From Clavelina lepadiformis (taxonomy: Eukaryota > Chordata > Ascidiacea > Aplousobranchia > Clavelinidae), in NCBI RefSeq assembly GCF_947623445.1, contig NC_135243.1, positions 8,744,501 to 8,808,500 of the forward strand: a DNA stretch of 64,000 nucleotides. The letters are read 5' to 3'. The first letter of the stretch is position 1; every line of letters begins with the position of its first letter. A program made the position numbers and the translations under genes. Of the stretch, positions 24,301-37,099 are shown piece after piece. The notes beneath the pieces are model-generated. The model worked only from the letters and a program-made list of their open reading frames with translations, made no database searches and had not been told where the DNA came from.

Positions 24301-27300
24301 GTGTTCTCTGATAACATGTTCATTGAAATCTTATTTTGTTAAGTCTTGAAACAGCCTAAGCTAAATTCTTTCTGAAGCCTAATGGATGCAATCCTCAAAG
24401 TGTAATATTATATCACGCAAGTTTGCATTCAAACATTTTATTGCTTATATGACAAGGTCAAGGTGTAAAAATATTGTGTCGATCACTTGATTTCATCCGT
24501 TATGCTATTCTACAAGGTAAAATTACATTATTCAGCCCTTATTGGCTTCTTTGTGTGTTTCTATAAATAACTTAAAGGGCACAATTTGTCTGTACTATTT
24601 TGGGAAGGCACTCATCTGTGAACAAGCTTGTGTGGTGTTTTCACTAGACCTGTTTATATATGGTGGTGTGAAGTCAGTACAATATGTGGCTTGTAAAGCC
24701 ATGAATAACATGTTGTTGCTATGGTTGAATGATGTCTTTTTTTATCAACCCTGGTTTGTTTTTACTGCGACAATAATCACTAGCATTGGTTATCATTTCG
24801 TCATCAAGTATTTTTTCAGTAAAGTGTTAAACTGATTATTTTTAGTCCTTTTCACCTTTAGTTTTTAGTCTTATGATACTAATTGAATTGCTTTGTTGGA
24901 TTTTGCGATTGGTTGTAAGTTACTCGATGTAGTGTTGTGTTACAGCGTTTGGGATAACGATTAGTTATAGTATTATTCAGGACTGATGTCATAGGATATT
25001 TCTGTATGATGAAATACATTGTTTATCATGTGATTGGAAACAGTAAACAAACAACATGAAACTCTCTTATGACATCACATGGTCTCATAACATAAGCCAA
25101 CTGAGTTGCGCTGTCTTGTCATGTAAAAATTATTTCGCTTCCTTGTGTTGTAGTTTCAAATTATTTTGTTGGTTTGTGTGTGTTCTAGCTGTTCTTGTAC
25201 TTGATATTCTGTAATCATTTGTATACTGTACTTCTGCTTCTAGAACGTTTTTAAACGAATCATATTGTTTCCTTCCAATTGATTTCAGGTCTGCTAACTA
25301 TCAGCATGAAATAATCTTTACAAAGCAATGTATGTTTCACAATAAAGGTGGGGATTCTGATGAAGATGGGCCAACTCCTCAAAATCCCGTTCAGATTTCC
25401 GTAGACGATGTACCACCAACTGTTCCACAGATCCACAGTAGAAGATACAGAGAGTGAGTTGTTTACTTCTGAGTAATTCCAGTGCAAAGAAATTTGGAGC
25501 AACTCTCTTGTAGCTACTGCAGTTACTAACGAGAAGATGCTTCTTAATACTTTTGTTTATGTATTTTGATGTATGTGATGCTCTCATGCTCTTTACCTTC
25601 ACCGTCTATCTCTCCTAGAAAATATTTGTTGGCTATTGATGTTTATAATGAAATTAAATTTTTATTAAAACTTTGTTGTATAAGGAATGTTAAAAACTAA
25701 TAGAAACTTTTAAGTGCGATGAAGACTGCAGCCATTTATTGTATGGTACTATTACCGCATACGTTTTATTGTGTTTTCTGTGCCAGATATTGCAGTCAAA
25801 TGTTGGACAAACAGATCGACGAAACTTGTACCATCATTCTTCAGAAACTTGTCCAATTCCAGGACAGGTACATAATAATATTTAATGCAGACATTACCCT
25901 TCTTTTACAAACAGCTATTTGTCATACTTGCAAGCTTTATACCAATGTACATATATTTTAGTTCAAACAATAGTTGACTTTGATTTTACAATCCATCTCC
26001 CTTACTGAACAATTCCATACAAATTTTTTGCTATTATTAAATGCTGTGTCTTTTGCCACATTTAAATTGTCTACTTTCATGTGTTCTGTGCAGGCTGTAT
26101 CAGAGGGACCCTGTGAAAGCAAAAATGCGGCGTCGTTTGGTGATGGGCCTCCGTGAGGTAACGAAACACCTGAAGTTGAAGAAGCTAAAATGCGTTATAA
26201 TTTCTCCTAATCTTGAGAAAATCCAGTCAAAAGGTAACTATTCTAAATATTGAACAGCAACAACTTTTAACTGGAGTACTTTCTCCTATCATGAGTTGGA
26301 AGTAAAATGATGCATCAGTTACTTTTTTACTTATCAATACTAATACAGTTATCAGTCACACAATACCTATAGCCCAGTGTTTCTGTTTTATTTTTCTGTG
26401 TTCTGAACACCTTTGATAACACAGTTTTGACGCAACAAATACAACAAAACTAATTTTTAATGAAAAATTGTTGAACAGCTTACAGTATTAGGCACCGGTG
26501 TTCTTTGTTCTGAACCTATAGCGCTATACATTTAGCATAATTAGGAAATTATCAGATCCCAAGAAATACTACTGTAGTATGCCATGGACTCATACATTTA
26601 CTTCCAATTATGTGATTTTGCATAAAATAACCACCGTGATCAGCAGCAGTGCTAACGACAAGATAACTTTAAATGAACAGGTGGACTGGATGATGCACTG
26701 CAACAAATCCTGTCACTTTGTCAAGCACAAAACGTCACTTACATTTTTGCACTTGGTCGCAAAGCAATGGGAAGGGCAGTGTCGAAACTTGTGCCTGTCA
26801 GCATAGTTGGAATATTTGATTACAGTGGTGTTGAGGTAAATAACATTTGATCTCAAGCTTACTTCGTTTTTTGTTTGGCAATTTATTATTAGACTATGTA
26901 CGACGGACGAACATTGTAAATAGTTTGCACTTTCAAGTGGTTTAAGGTTTCCTTTTGCTATCAGTGACAAACTGAATAAATTATACTTCACTTGTGATCT
27001 TAATGATCAGTTAATAATATACTAATAGCGATGATTATTGCCTGGGATAAATCACCGTAGTAAAAAGTTTTCTTATGGATCAGGACCATTACAAGAAGTT
27101 GGTAGAGTTGGTGGTTGACGCTCAAAACAAATACCAGGAAATGGTCACCGTCTATCAGCAAGAAATCATTGAAGCAAATGCACCTCCTGTAAGTAACAAC
27201 AAAACAAAACCGAACATTCATTTATAACAGAGTAGCACATGCTGGTCATGGATGTCATCGAATAACTTGGTTTGCAATTGAGAATTATTCAATAGAGACG

Positions 27301-28360
27301 ATGTTCTTTTCAGCCTGTGCAGAACGGACCGGTGGCTCCGTCGAAGAGGTTTGCTCACATGACACATTCTCGGAACCCGTCAGCAGCAAGCTGTATCTCA
27401 TTCGCCAGTTTCATATCAGAGCCGATATCAGAGCTTAATGAAGGTACGACATGTCAAATGCTTTGAATGTTATGTGTTGTTAATAATTTTAGATGATTTA
27501 GTTAGTCATTACTTGCCAAAAATCTTGTAAAATATTGACATTGTGGTACCAATATGTTTGTGGATGGATTTTTATTAATCCCAGCTCTCTTAGCGCTTTG
27601 GTTTATGCTTTACTAGAGAAATTTTAATACCAAAAATCCAGTTTTGGGCCCTAGTAGTTGATTTAAGTTAGATATGCTTTGTTTAACACAATCATTTGAT
27701 ATAGTTCTGCAAGGTTCAGTTAAGAGTTAAGACAACCTTTTTGATTGTTTAGCGAGCAACTGGCGAGTGATGATGGATGCGGATGGATCGACTCTTTCTC
27801 CTCCTCCAGAAGGTGATGCTTCCTCTGATGAGGATTCCAATCCTGTTCGTGATGCTGCGCCAAACCATATGCCTGCAAGCAGGAAAGACTCTGGGAGCAC
27901 TGTAGTTGAGTGCAAAGCTATGCACGAACATCAAGAGGTTGTTGCTGAAGTAGTAGAACAAAAAGAAGATCTTCCGGATAAAAATGACCCTGGAAGTTTG
28001 GTGGAGCAGGATGACTTGAACAACAGTGTCCAGAAACCTTTGGAGAATTCCTTCTCCACTACCAGCACTGTAATGGTTCCGAATTCTGGAAAATCTTTTC
28101 TGGATATCACTCCGCATGTTGTAGCATCCGAGCTTCAGGATAATCCATCCCAGGAAGAAGACCCAGCTGACGTTGTTGTTCTCCATGTTAAATCTTCATC
28201 CGATTCAGTGCAGGAACGCGTGCAAATGTGGCTGCAAGATCAAGCAGTCCAGGAGGCAGAAGATGATGCAGATGTAAACAGCATCTCTTCTCAGGAGACA
28301 AATAAGGAGAAAAATGACAGCCCTGAATTTCCAAGTACTGCGAATACATCGGATTCTTAA
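18350..28360 (+). CDS. SECISBP2L: SECIS-binding protein 2-like (selenocysteine incorporation factor)
   Basis: 22 exons, 1133 residues: 18350-18370, 18688-18833, 19412-19536, 19916-20004, 20327-20453, 20552-20717, 20870-20951, 21347-21566, 21809-21891, 22145-22474, 22563-22679, 22843-23010, 23223-23398, 23695-23803, 24127-24244, 25348-25453, 25787-25867, 26094-26233, 26681-26835, 27084-27188, 27314-27443, 27753-28360. Every junction keeps frame. The family binds the SECIS stem-loop of selenoprotein mRNAs and helps the ribosome read UGA as selenocysteine. Visible landmarks are the N-terminal PPFVPR and YPFVQE-like motifs, a Pro-rich middle, LDLGEIFSQL, the SID region around KKVILKERE (about 645-665), and the L7Ae RNA-binding core with KCVIISPNLEKIQSKGG (787-803), continuing to about 885. 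A C-terminal HSRNPSAAS...FISEPISE block favours the SECISBP2L form. The tail (931-1133) is acidic and probably disordered. The seven-codon first exon is the least certain part. Confidence 0.93.
18495..18530. mobile_element. End fragment of the 53.7-kb MITE family
   Basis: CAATGTTCCCTCTAAGCTG in intron 1 of the SECISBP2-like gene matches the inverted right terminus of the element at 53711-53948. I did not find the other end. Confidence 0.6.
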
Positions 28361-31300
28361 CTGCAGATTTCCACCGTTGACATAACTCCTGCAAATGATT
28401 CTTATGATCCTTCAAGTAATTATGAAATGACACAAATCTTCACAACTGATGTTTACATTCACATGTTCATGCCTAGATATTGTGAAATCCTGTCCTTAAA
28501 ATCTGAAGAAAGGGATCTTGAAAAATTTTTGTTTGGTTCTTGCCGCAAACTGCTGCCATTACCAGTTGCCAAACCTTTCTTGTGTAAGGACGAAATTTGT
28601 TTCAGATGCCGTTTTTCTCTGCAAGCCCTATGCTTGCTTAAATTCCGTTGTGTGACGTGGACCATGGATGAAGGTGATTTCATTGGGTAAACAGTTCGAA
28701 ATGCCGAAATCGTCTGATAACAAATTTCAGTCTTGATCGCTTTATGACGTTATAATGGCGGACGCCTGACATTTTGGCCGAAAGTGCCTGCAAGTGTAAT
28801 TTATGTCATTTTTTAAGTATTAATTTTCCACCATGTTAACTTAAATTTCTTTCTTTAGTTTATATTTACTAGAAACGATACAGATTCCGTCTAAGACTAC
28901 AGTATTTAATGCCGTCTCGTATAATATATTCTCTATATCGTATTGTTTATGTGAAAGTCTATCATGGTGTGTTCTAGTTTCCTTGTTAGTCTGATTTTAA
29001 ACGATTCTTTAAGTTGCAGGTGCGAATGTGCTTGGAGAGTACCATGTTATACGTTTTGTCTTGTCTTTTCTTTTGAAACACTGTCACGTTTTTCCGCACC
29101 CATTTTTGAAAATGTTTATCCCCAATGAAGTTCTTGCCGATAGTTGCGTCATTATGACGACACGCCCAGAGCCGTGTCACGAAGTGACGTTTCGCTATGA
29201 CGCAAGGACAAACCTGTAAACAAGATTTTTATTTTTGCCGTTATTGTTTCAATTACTTTTGCATTGAAAATGAACAATGAATTACCGCTATAACAGTGTA
29301 GAAATTCTAATGTAGTTACTTACAATTACCTTGTTGTCGTTTAGCTTAGTAGTCTTGAAACCATCAAAGTGATAACAATAAACTTGACCAACGTTACATA
29401 AACTTGCTTTTGATATGACGCAGACCTCAGATACATTTTCTTGGTTGTGAACAGATGACGTTTCTTACAAAAAGGCAAAGATTTTTTCACTTTAACTTGC
29501 AGCTATTTGCGTGAAAGCAACTGGCCAGAATAAAGGAGTATTCCTACACTATGCAAAATTGGTTGCATAATTCAGGAATGTTTCCATGAAAACTCGTTTT
29601 TCTGGCTTTCTCTAGTTTCGCATTTATTACGTCGATCAAACGATTGTAAACTCAATACAAATTTATATAATAAAAAAGCTATACGATGATATTTGTCTTT
29701 CAATTCATTACATGTCAACAAAGTCAAAACTTTCACCATTGTTGACGTAAAAATTAAGTGGTACTAATTGCAAAACGCTATCCCTTGCTTCAACTACATC
29801 TTCTTGTTTTCCTCATCTAAAAGATAATAAAGCATTATGCCAACCTCATTGTAGACTTGTCAAACAAGAGCTCACAAACAATCAGTGAACGGGAAAAATG
29901 TGGCAAAGCCCTGATGGCGTAAAATGTGTAAATTACAGTGTTGTTACAACAATGGCATTGTCAACAAACGGGTATGCTCGGGATATAATAATTTTAGCAA
30001 TATTTTATTCTAATTCAGCGAATAAAAGAAATCATGTGGTTTTAAGTGAAAAGGGAAATAGTTTGGTGCGGATTTATTAGAATTGGCGTCGGAGATTTGA
30101 ATCTCGATGCTAACTACCAACTAGAAGCAAGAAGTATAAGCTCATCGGAAATAAGACAAAATAAAAACCTAGACAACAATTTCAATGATTTGCATGACGG
30201 TAAATCAACACTTATTCCACCAAGCTAGCAAAATAACACACATACACTGTTTGAAAAAAACATACCGAGCTTTAAGAAAATCGAAGATGTACTTTGAGAG
30301 TTTGTCTAAAGATTTATACTGATGCTTTGCAAGTTACTTATAGGTATTCGTATTGTCTTTAAGTCTTAATCATTAAGAGATAAGAAGCTTTAAGACTTAA
30401 TGTCTCTGTAATGAGTTATATACTACAGAATACCATTGGCGTTATGTATTTTTGAAACACCGGTTCACGTTGTTATATAGCATTCAGCACTAACAAAGAC
30501 TAAAGTACACAGCGAAATATCAGCAGCAGGTGCAAGCTCGTAAGAGAAATTGTTGTTGTTCGGTGGAATATTTTTAGTTTTTTATTGATAAAACGTATGT
30601 TCAGCTTTGTCTCATCAGCACTGTATGAATTGGTTTCTTTCCCGAGATACGTTATTTGTTACCTGACCAATGAGGTCACAAGAATAAGTTGATGAATTAA
30701 GATGTAGCCTACATATTGGTTTACAACAACACATTCGGTTATTTGAAAATCATGCATTAGTTGATGGAAAAGAAGAAGCTTATTTATGGATATAATGGAT
30801 TTATCATGAGGCAACCAGAAAAAAGCATGTGATATGCATCAGCTGTGAAAAGACAATTCCAGTCTAATCGATTTATCGGAAAGATTAGTCTTCATTCTTC
30901 AAGTTTGATGAAAGGTCCAGACTTGATTTTCTTGAACTATAAGTAAAACGTGTCACGAATTGAGATTTCAAATTTAGGAAACATCTAGGATTCTAGGTCA
31001 TTCGAGTTAATCACGAAACCTCTACAACAGCATAGCACGATTCACATGCTGCCACAGTATTTTGAAGAAACAAATTTGTTAGTTACCGCTCGCTATTCAG
31101 TCTATATTTCGCATCTAAAACAAATTTTTGCTATTTTAAAAATCCACTGCTTGCGGAAACCAGATGACGTACCGTAGGCTACCCATTACACAGATGTTAC
31201 GATTCAGTCCTAATGCAAACAATACTGTTTGTCTAAGTTTTGCTGGTTTTTGTGGTAAATATACGATACCGACTGCTGTATTTTTTATTCAGGTTACCAA

Positions 31301-31646
31301 TTAATTATCGACTACCATTCAAAAATTGTCAAAAATATTGACACAAATTTACACACAAAGGTATTTTTTGCATCTGCACAACTACAATCTTGAATAACTC
31401 GGCATACAGTGGAGTCTATTGACTATATAGTTGTTCACCATAGTGACATACAGTACATAGTGAATAACTCGGCATATAGCCTATTGTTTATTAATTCACA
31501 CATTTCGATTAACAAAGCTATAAAACTTGACATCAATCAGACTATAGTAGCGAGTAACTACACCATATTACAACAAGACACAGTTTATACAATGTCCAGT
31601 CAGTCCAGTCCATGATCCATTCCTTTGTAATAGAACTCTGCTTAAA
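28361..31646. other. Intergenic region, including 3' UTR of the SECISBP2-like gene
   Basis: No gene can be assembled. The first few hundred bases are probably 3' UTR, but no polyadenylation site is clear. A stretch at about 30081-30200 on the plus strand follows a TTATTAG acceptor-like site, encodes a soluble Asn/Asp-rich segment (GVGDLNLDANYQLEARS and onward) and ends at a GACG/GTAAAT donor-like site. It could be an isolated exon, but I found no partner. Confidence 0.4.
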
Positions 31647-32340
31647 TCATACCAGTTTTTCAGATTCCTCATGCCGATCAATATTGCCTTCTAGAGTGAC
31701 TAGCCTATCCCTTGCGGTATCGGTGTTCCCTCGGCAGTTGGCTACAAGGCAAGCGGCACAAACAGGATTTTTCTTAAACCTTTTCTGAAGGTGCATCGGA
31801 CACTGAACGCTGCAATGCTCCATTCGACAGAGTTTATCGCTCGTCCTGCATTTCACTAGGCAACTTCTGCAAGTGTTTTTGTCACAATCATTCACGAAGC
31901 AGTTTCGTTTGCAGAGCTTTGGGTTAACGGCTTAAAAATATAACAAAGGTTAAACAAAGTTACAACGAAACTATTACAACATGTCAGGATGTCTAGACAT
32001 CTACGATTTAAACTATGTACTAGACAAAAGTAAAGCTTGGGCACAGAATGTATAACGAGTCTTACAGTTTTACATAACCGATATAGCTCATATACAATAA
32101 GGACTATATAGGGTCAAATCAACCTAGCATCTTACCAGCAGCACATTTCTTAGGACATGTTTTCTTGCATACTTTAAAGCCGGTGCAATTAGTTTGACAC
32201 ACATTACCACAAAATGCAGTTGATGGAACTGCGGATTTCTTGTGGTTCTTTCGAGCTCGCATTTTGTTGCGCCTCTTCTTTGCATCAACAATTAAAAGCA
32301 GAACACAAAGAGCCAAGAAAATCAGCACCTTAAATTTCAT
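31647..32340 (-). CDS. Secreted 18-Cys protein, lone family member
   Basis: Two minus-strand exons, 32340-32136 and 31930-31647, phase-1 intron, 162 residues. Residues 1-20 are a signal peptide, followed by a very basic stretch. Exon 1 carries C-x3-C-x3-C-x5-C-x3-C-x3-C. Exon 2 carries C-x3-C-x4-C-x4-C-x2-C-x3-C-x6-C-x4-C-x3-C-x13-C-x2-C-x4-C. Intron position, phase and spacing match the six genes at 2-12 kb, so it belongs to the same family, although the rest of the sequence is strongly diverged. The C-terminal extension past the last Cys is about 30 residues, hydrophilic, and lacks the long acidic run of member 2. Confidence 0.85.
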
Positions 32341-35300
32341 TTTTGTAAGCGCTAACTTAGTAACGGTTGCTGTAAATTTGTAAAAACTATTTTAATTAAT
32401 AAAACAATGAGATGACTTCGATATTGCAGTACTGTATATACAGGGAGTGATTGTAATTGTAATTGAACTGAATTAATGTAATTGATCCAACTCTGATATA
32501 CAGCAGTTTAATAAAAATAAAAAACCTGACATAGCCTTACAGGTTAAACTGAATTGACTTCAAACCATAGTATATCTGAAACTGTAAATCAAATAATATT
32601 ATATAACATAACGACATTATAGGCCTTTCCTTCAACATAAAATACGAATATCCTTTCTTCAATTTTAATCGAATTCGTGCAGGCGCTGAAGGTACCCGAA
32701 CTTTATTTGAAGTTGTACCGGTATACACAAAGAGTGAAACCATTCTGCTAATTTTGTATAGTGCTATATACAGTAAATATAACCGTACAGTAAATATAAA
32801 CTACAGCATTATAAATATTTTCTCTCTTTTTCTCTAACCAATTTTACTGTTATTTCAAAGCAATAAGAAGTAAAGGAACTGCTCAATAAGATTACCATAA
32901 TCGCAGTAAATAAAGTCGAATCACACAATGAGCTGCGCCACTTCATTTTTAATAGGTTACCTTTTAATGTCTTTACTGGCTCACACTAGCTACTAGTACA
33001 TATACATACCTAGGGACTGTACAGTAAAATGGCATGATTACATATACGCACAGGGTCCCTTTCGAGATTCTCTTTTACGACTTCTCAAACAAAAAAGAGC
33101 TTTGTCTTATGTCTCCATCCTTTATTTGCTTGCCTTTGATATAAGCTGCCGCTGCGTCTCCCGCTGGCAGGAAATAAAAATGCCAGATCTCCAGCAAGCT
33201 TTAATCACTGCCCTTCATTACTCTATGACCGCCGTCAGGAAATAATAAGCAACGCATATATTTCTAAATGGAAAATTCATTTTCAAAATGCCCTGGTAGA
33301 CTATAATAATTGCCTTTCAAATGTGATATTTAAAATGAAATTTTAACAAGGCGTTAGAAAAGAGAAAAAGCTTTTGCAAGGGTTCTTAATTGCTTCGTAT
33401 AATGGCCTAGCCCTGATAACATTGTGTAATTTTCGAACAGAGACTTTACTGGCTCCCATTATTGATCCCACTGAGGCACATTTTTTTGTCTGCACAAAGG
33501 TAACAATTTTTGTTCCAGATTGTTGTTGGATGCTTGCCTTTATTCCTTTGTTATCAAGCTGCAAGTCTGTCATTAAGCACGCCGCGGGCATTTGCGAGTA
33601 GACAATTTGATAAGAGTGGGCAGTGCTGATAACACTAAACCCCCTACTGTTTTAAGAAACAATACAGTCATAGAAAACTACTGTGTGACCGCGTTTGACC
33701 CTCAATTAAGTTCACAGTTTTGTCATTGTGAAGTAATCGAACTGATGGCGCCAGTTTAACAAAAGCTGTTAATGCTTTTAAGAAACTGTGTAAACTTGCG
33801 GGTATCTGCACCGATCTGCAGTGCTGAAATCAAACCCGCTCCCATTGCAGTGTCACTCTACGTCAAGCGCGTACCCACCGCTACTACAACATGTACATAC
33901 TACATACCCAAGGAAAGTACAGTAAAGTACAGCGGTGTGGTTATACATACGTACAGTGCCCCTTATAAGATTATCTTTTACGACAGTCAAGTGAGTACCC
34001 GCATTGCTCCTTGTATTGCTACCATTATACCCAATACCGCAGCTGGTACCGTAAGTTAGAGACATTAAGTGACAACACAGTCTTGCGCTTCAGTCTTCGA
34101 CTCGAGCGCACACGTGCTTTACTGTATGTTAAAATGTAGGTACCTGCCAAGAGCATAATATGTTATTGGTTAAACTGTGGAAGAGTCACGACCCTTGTCC
34201 GACCAACTGGCAGAAACGTCGCGCCGGACACCTGTGCGGGCTGTATTTAGCAAGATTAAGAATCGAAACAATGGCATCTTTGTAGACCATTCAGTACACG
34301 GACGTGTACTTCGAATTTATTAAAACTTGGACAAACTTTCACTTGCTAGACATAGGTTGCAAAGTTAAAACAAAAACCTGTTAACTGCTGCATATGGTAT
34401 ATGCAATTGATTTTGCATTTCATGCAATATTAACTTCTCCCATTAATATTTTTGCAAAACTCTCTTTCAAAAATGAAACGACACTCGTTTATGGCATTGT
34501 ATAGTATACGTGGAGATATGACTGCAATTTGCTGTGACCTGGCGTTAAATTTTGATCTAAGATAATAAAGAACAACTACAGTAAGGAAAACAATCGCTGA
34601 AATATGTTGTAACTGAAAACGCACTGCGAAGTTATTATCACCAAACATTATGGTACAATACAATTCATGTGTAGTTTAAAACAGATGATCGGCGTTGCAC
34701 ACGAGAAAACATCAATACACTACAGTACTTCATCGCTCCTCTGACACATCTTTCAACTCTATTCTTCTCAGATGCATATTGGCTCTACTCCGCAGGATCT
34801 ACTTCGCGGGATATAACAACCCAACAACATAACCTCGCCATAATTGCAGGAATCTAATTGCACGAGTCGTTTTTAATGGCTACATAATAAGTCACTCTCA
34901 ACTAATTCGAAGTAGCCTGTAGTGGAGGATCCTCGCCTGCCGCTGGCTAGTTACAAACAAAGAGATGCGGGAAACTCACATCGCAAAGGTTATAAGCAGC
35001 TGTGCGTTTAGGAAGATTTTTGTGGTACCAAGGGTTGTTTAGCGACAAACGGGGCGCTACACAACTCCCCCCCCCCCCCCCCCCCTTACGAGGAGGCGTC
35101 ACCAACGGTGTTGATTCCGTCGATTTCTGCCAAGTTGCATCAGCTATTATGAGATCGTCTTGGAGGACCGCTAACATGCTTCGATGATCAACGCCAGGAG
35201 TGAATGAGGGAGAGACAGGAAAATCAGACGATCAACTAGTCTGTGAAAGTAACTTATCATTGGTCGTAGCGACAAGCAGAGCGCTACAAGCCTAACTAGT

Positions 35301-35689
35301 GGAATGTTTTTGGTCGAGGTCTTGAGTCAGCAGGCCGTATTTCTGAATCTAATTGAGAATGTATGTTAGAAAGTCAACTAGAGACCTTTGATTAGTGTGG
35401 CGGGCTTATATGGCCGTTTTTGATGGTGGCCAGGTCACGTTTTTTAGCTACTGTGGCTTTTTTGCGGGAAAATAGGGCGTTTCAAGGGCCTACTGAAGAG
35501 GTGGTCCGGGGGGTTGCGTTTTTTACAGAATTTGCGACGTGGTTACAGGTTGACTGCGTTTGGGCTGAGCAAATCGGTCGTCAGTAGACTACTGCTGTCT
35601 TAAAACTTTAAAATTAATTTCTTTTACATATTTTCACAAGACCTGCCGTGTCTCTGGAATTGTTTGATGTGAGATAGTGGTAAGTCTGT
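32341..35689. other. Intergenic region with weak coding-like stretches
   Basis: No gene can be assembled. Two diverged copies of a segment of about 90 bases lie at 32996-33081 and 33893-33985. A minus-strand ATG frame of 82 codons (33591-33343) has plausible codon use but no family I know, and the plus strand is open there too. A minus-strand frame from an ATG at about 34653 to 34430 begins with a short segment, then a hydrophobic stretch (ISAIVFLTVVVLYYL), as in a signal-anchor protein. Confidence 0.35.
35067..35085. repeat. Poly-C run
   Basis: Nineteen consecutive C residues. On the minus strand it makes a Gly run in an open frame that should not be read as protein. Confidence 0.97.
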
Positions 35690-35699
35690 TTCTTAAAAG

Positions 35700-36466
35700 T
35701 TTGCTTTGTTAGCAAACATGGAATTGCCCGAAACAACTGATTGGCTTGTCAACAAAAAATTTAGTCTTAAGGTCAAAAAAATCACTTTCATGATTTTCTC
35801 AACTAAACCTACACATTCTAACTCAATATCTTTAACAGAGAATCAACAATGCATCGAACGCGTTAGCACGGTAAAGTTTCTTGGCATTCACCTGAGTAAA
35901 AATTTATCATGGGAATGCAGTATGACCTCTGTACTGCAGGAAATCAAAATGAACTCGGGTCCAGTGATAAAAATTAAGCTATACTAAAACCGTGGTGGCT
36001 TACTTGTTTTGTATCATAGTTTAGTAGAATCTCACTTACGCTATACTGTATTTCTGTTTAGTGTCATGGACAAAACACCTTGACAAAGCGCATGTAAAAA
36101 TTATGTGATAAGTTTCGTAGAATGATATTGAGTTTATCTTCTAATATCAAACACTCAGGTACAGGCAATTATATTTGGTCAATAAATGCTGACTTTTTAT
36201 CTCCGGAAAGCAACATGTTTATGCACAGCATCAATAAAAAATTGCCATCTGTATTTGCCAACTTCTTTGAAATTAACAAAAACTATTACTCAATTGGCAC
36301 AAGAAGCAGAAACAAACCGTTTTTACAATACTGCAGCCAAAGAATTACGCAGCAGACAATAAGTACTTTTCGTGTTAAATTTTGGAATGTTTTGCCTAAA
36401 CCAATTAAAGAGATAAAAGGTCATCATAAATATGCATGCGCTTTAAAATGTCACCAACCGCTCTAA
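35700..36466 (+). pseudogene. 5'-truncated LINE reverse transcriptase remnant
   Basis: The first frame (35706-35987) reads like the end of a non-LTR reverse transcriptase: a W-x2-N-K-x2-L-x3-K-x3-M-I-F segment followed by ERVSTVKFLGIHLSKNLSW. After stops and a shift, the frame at 36122-36466 continues with the usual C-terminal order: a Lys/Leu-Pro segment, IGTRSRNKPF, then a segment with FWNVLPKPIKEIK. Jockey/CR1/L2-type elements have this pattern. The 5' part and the endonuclease are missing, and internal stops make it inactive. Confidence 0.85.
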
Positions 36467-36635
36467 AAATAAGCTGTTTATTAAATTTCTTGAACCCAGT
36501 GCTTTTCAACCTTTTTGATGACGGTTCGCACTTTTAGTGTTACGAAAATCTCATCCGCACATGATATAGTCGGCATCCAGGCCGGATAAATGCCGACCGC
36601 ATTAAAACAGCGACTGTTATGATAGCGACTTAACT

Positions 36636-37032
36636 AGGCTTACCATATTTTTTTGATTGAAAAGCGGAAGAAAATGCAAACAAGTACCGGAACCGTACGA
36701 AATAAGTTCTTTCAATAACCTAACTGCAAAAAGATCATCTCCTCCTCCTCCTAGCCTACTATTACTGAACAGTGAACAAGCGAATGCGCTAACAATCAAC
36801 TCACCACTGGACCAATTACCCGCTACAATGATGTAACAATTACTTTCACATTTAACACAACGAAACAAAAACACGCATCGGGTATTGCTTTTCAGCAAAT
36901 TGGCTAAATAAACCAATCACATCATGCTAATATTCGTGTAGTGTGGGGCAATGCTGGCTCAGTAAATGCCAAAGCGGGACTTTTAGTTGACTGATCGGGA
37001 CGCCGGGACAAAGCCTTTAAAAGCGGGACTGC
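36636..37032 (-). mobile_element. Truncated copy of the AGGCWTACCAT element
   Basis: The reverse complement of parts of 39400-40132. It starts with AGGCTTACCATA, matching the inverted right terminus of that element, and ends in the GGGAC-rich block that forms the other element's left end. The far terminus is lost. An open frame of 99 codons on the minus strand lies wholly in this repeat and is not supported as a gene. Confidence 0.8.
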
Positions 37033-37099
37033 GGCGGCAGTTCCTTCGAGCCCTTGCTCACAATTTAGAAATAAACGTGGCTTGATTTTTATTGCAAGA

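Noticed and set aside
24542..24835. 97-codon plus-strand frame
   Set aside because: It falls in intron 15 of the SECISBP2-like gene and is hydrophobic and T-rich without a start context or domain.
25260..25347. First acceptor candidate (ATTTCAG) for exon 16 of the SECISBP2-like gene
   Set aside because: Starting there reads into TAA in the required frame. The acceptor AATAAAG at 25347 keeps frame and the conserved sequence.
27749..28186. 145-codon minus-strand frame
   Set aside because: Antisense to the long last exon of the SECISBP2-like gene.
36617..36916. 99-codon minus-strand frame with a Gly run
   Set aside because: It lies almost wholly inside the repeat at 36636-37032.
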